Shown one piece after another: positions 12,889 to 13,269 of a stretch of DNA of 13,269 nucleotides (the first letter of the stretch is position 1; each line of letters opens with the position of its first letter). The notes beneath the pieces are model-generated. The model searched no databases. It was given only the letters and a program-made list of their open reading frames with translations, and was not told where the DNA came from. Location of the stretch: the NCBI GenBank assembly GCA_964579505.1, contig CAZOGC010000028.1:1-13269 (forward strand). The letters are read 5' to 3'. Made by a program: the position numbers and the translations under genes. This DNA is from JAJYSO01 sp964579505. Lineage in GTDB: Bacteria; Bacteroidota; Bacteroidia; Flavobacteriales; Flavobacteriaceae.

Positions 12889-12956
12889 AAAACCATACAC
12901 ATTGCCAAGTCGCACCAGCCAACGCACAAACCAAAACTTGGCAAAGAGTATGGTTT
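12889..12956 (+). terminator. Long hairpin after the rightward operon, possible terminator
   Basis: AAACCATACACATTGCCAAGT (12890-12910) pairs with 12936-12956 at 19 of 21 bases, around a 25-base loop rich in A and C. It lies 70 bases past the last stop codon of the rightward operon and before the attC. No T run follows on the plus strand, so it is not a simple intrinsic terminator. It could instead be an RNA-protecting hairpin or a remnant of a mobile element. Confidence 0.45.
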
Positions 12957-12990
12957 CCCCAACGCTGACAGGAATGCGGAAAGAAAGCCA

Positions 12991-13126
12991 GCAGAGAACA
13001 AACGGTTTGAACGCAAGAGCGGGTTAACGTCTCCGTTTGAAAGATTTTTGTATATTTGAAGTGTCGGCTTCGGCTGAAGTGTAGTGGTAAAAATCCGCTC
13101 CCTCGCAAAGCCGCCGGACGTTACCT
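12991..13126 (+). repeat. attC-like recombination site 7 (end of the 8.7-kb unit)
   Basis: R'' is in GCAGAGAAC (12991-12999) and R' is GTTACCT (13120-13126). The arms AACGCAAGAGCGG and CCGCTCCCTCGCAAAGC pair imperfectly. The inner segment TATATTTGAAGTGTCGGCTTCGG matches the loop of the site at 1808-1942, showing common ancestry. Overlapping short ORFs here are hairpin shadows. Confidence 0.65.
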
Positions 13127-13269
13127 GCAAGCCAAAAAGAACACGCAGACAAACTCGAAACGACAAGAATGAATGAATTTTTATTTTTGCCAACACACAT
13201 TTAAAACAATTTCACCCACCGCACAAATGGCACATTTGGTTTTTCCCAACGCACAAGCCAACGCTCAAA
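13121..13269. other. Start of the next cassette, no gene visible
   Basis: After the GTT at 13120-13122 the sequence TTACCTGCAAGCC begins a new unit. Its 149 visible bases are A/C-rich and contain the right-hand copy of the intergenic repeat (13215-13265). No ORF with coding character is seen. By analogy with the other units it should carry GCAGGTAAC near its far end, beyond the window. Confidence 0.45.

Larger units (their letters stand above)
4376..13120. mobile_element. 8.7-kb cassette-like unit carrying an eight-gene defence-type island
   Basis: The first bases GTTCTCTGC (4375-4383) are the exact reverse complement of GCAGAGAAC (12991-12999), which has the AAC end and position of an R'' box and is followed by an attC-like stem ending at GTTACC (13120-13125). 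I found no other attC-like site between. By the rule that holds for the other units, the whole interval is one cassette. That is far larger than usual cassettes (about 0.5-1 kb, one gene). It contains two divergent operons. Alternatively, the island inserted inside an ordinary cassette and pushed its ends apart; AC-rich repeats near both ends (4391-4443 and 12877-12960) could be what remains of that cassette. Confidence 0.6.

Noticed and set aside
12846..13196. 116-aa minus-strand ORF and overlapping short ORFs at the right end
   Set aside because: They cover the hairpin and attC site 7, with no recognisable domain and no upstream promoter or ribosome site.

Overview
The window looks like Bacteroidota DNA. 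It is AT-rich, its proteins read like Bacteroidota families, and its best promoters fit the Bacteroidota pattern (TTG, about 20 nt, TAnnTTTG) and not the E. coli -35/-10 pattern. No integrase, attI site, tRNA, rRNA or CRISPR array is visible.

The layout is best explained as part of an integron cassette array, either a distal segment or an integrase-less attC cluster. Each unit starts just after the G of a GTT. Near its other end each unit carries an AAC-ended box that is the reverse complement of its own first 8 to 14 bases. Imperfect stems of about 120-140 nt follow that box. This is how attC sites behave when a cassette is circular. From left to right: the tail of a cation-diffusion-facilitator-like gene (to 335) with its attC; a 243-bp cassette without an ORF (474-716); a trypsin-like protease cassette (717-1936); a HigB/HigA toxin-antitoxin cassette (1937-2830); a second, identical copy of the ORF-less cassette (2831-3073); a secreted esterase-like cassette (3074-4375); an 8.7-kb unit (4376-13120); and the start of another cassette.

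The 8.7-kb unit carries eight genes in two divergent operons from one intergenic region (8300-8405). Leftward: a 75-aa protein, a 655-aa GHKL-fold ATPase, a 289-aa unknown protein and a 245-aa DUF6339-like protein. Rightward: a Vsr-like endonuclease, a complete DNA cytosine-5 methyltransferase, a GHKL ATPase with a C-terminal HEPN-like domain (RNPLQH), and an AlbA/Schlafen-type protein with a degenerate GHKL domain and a winged helix. Close packing and overlaps suggest translational coupling. It reads as a composite anti-phage island in which modification and nicking/cleavage sit beside up to three GHKL-type modules and a possible RNase effector.

The best candidates for something undescribed are the very large cassette with its defence cargo, the GHKL-HEPN protein next to Vsr and a methyltransferase, and the duplicated ORF-less cassette, which may act as a mobile promoter because the esterase ORF starts only 20 bp inside its own cassette.
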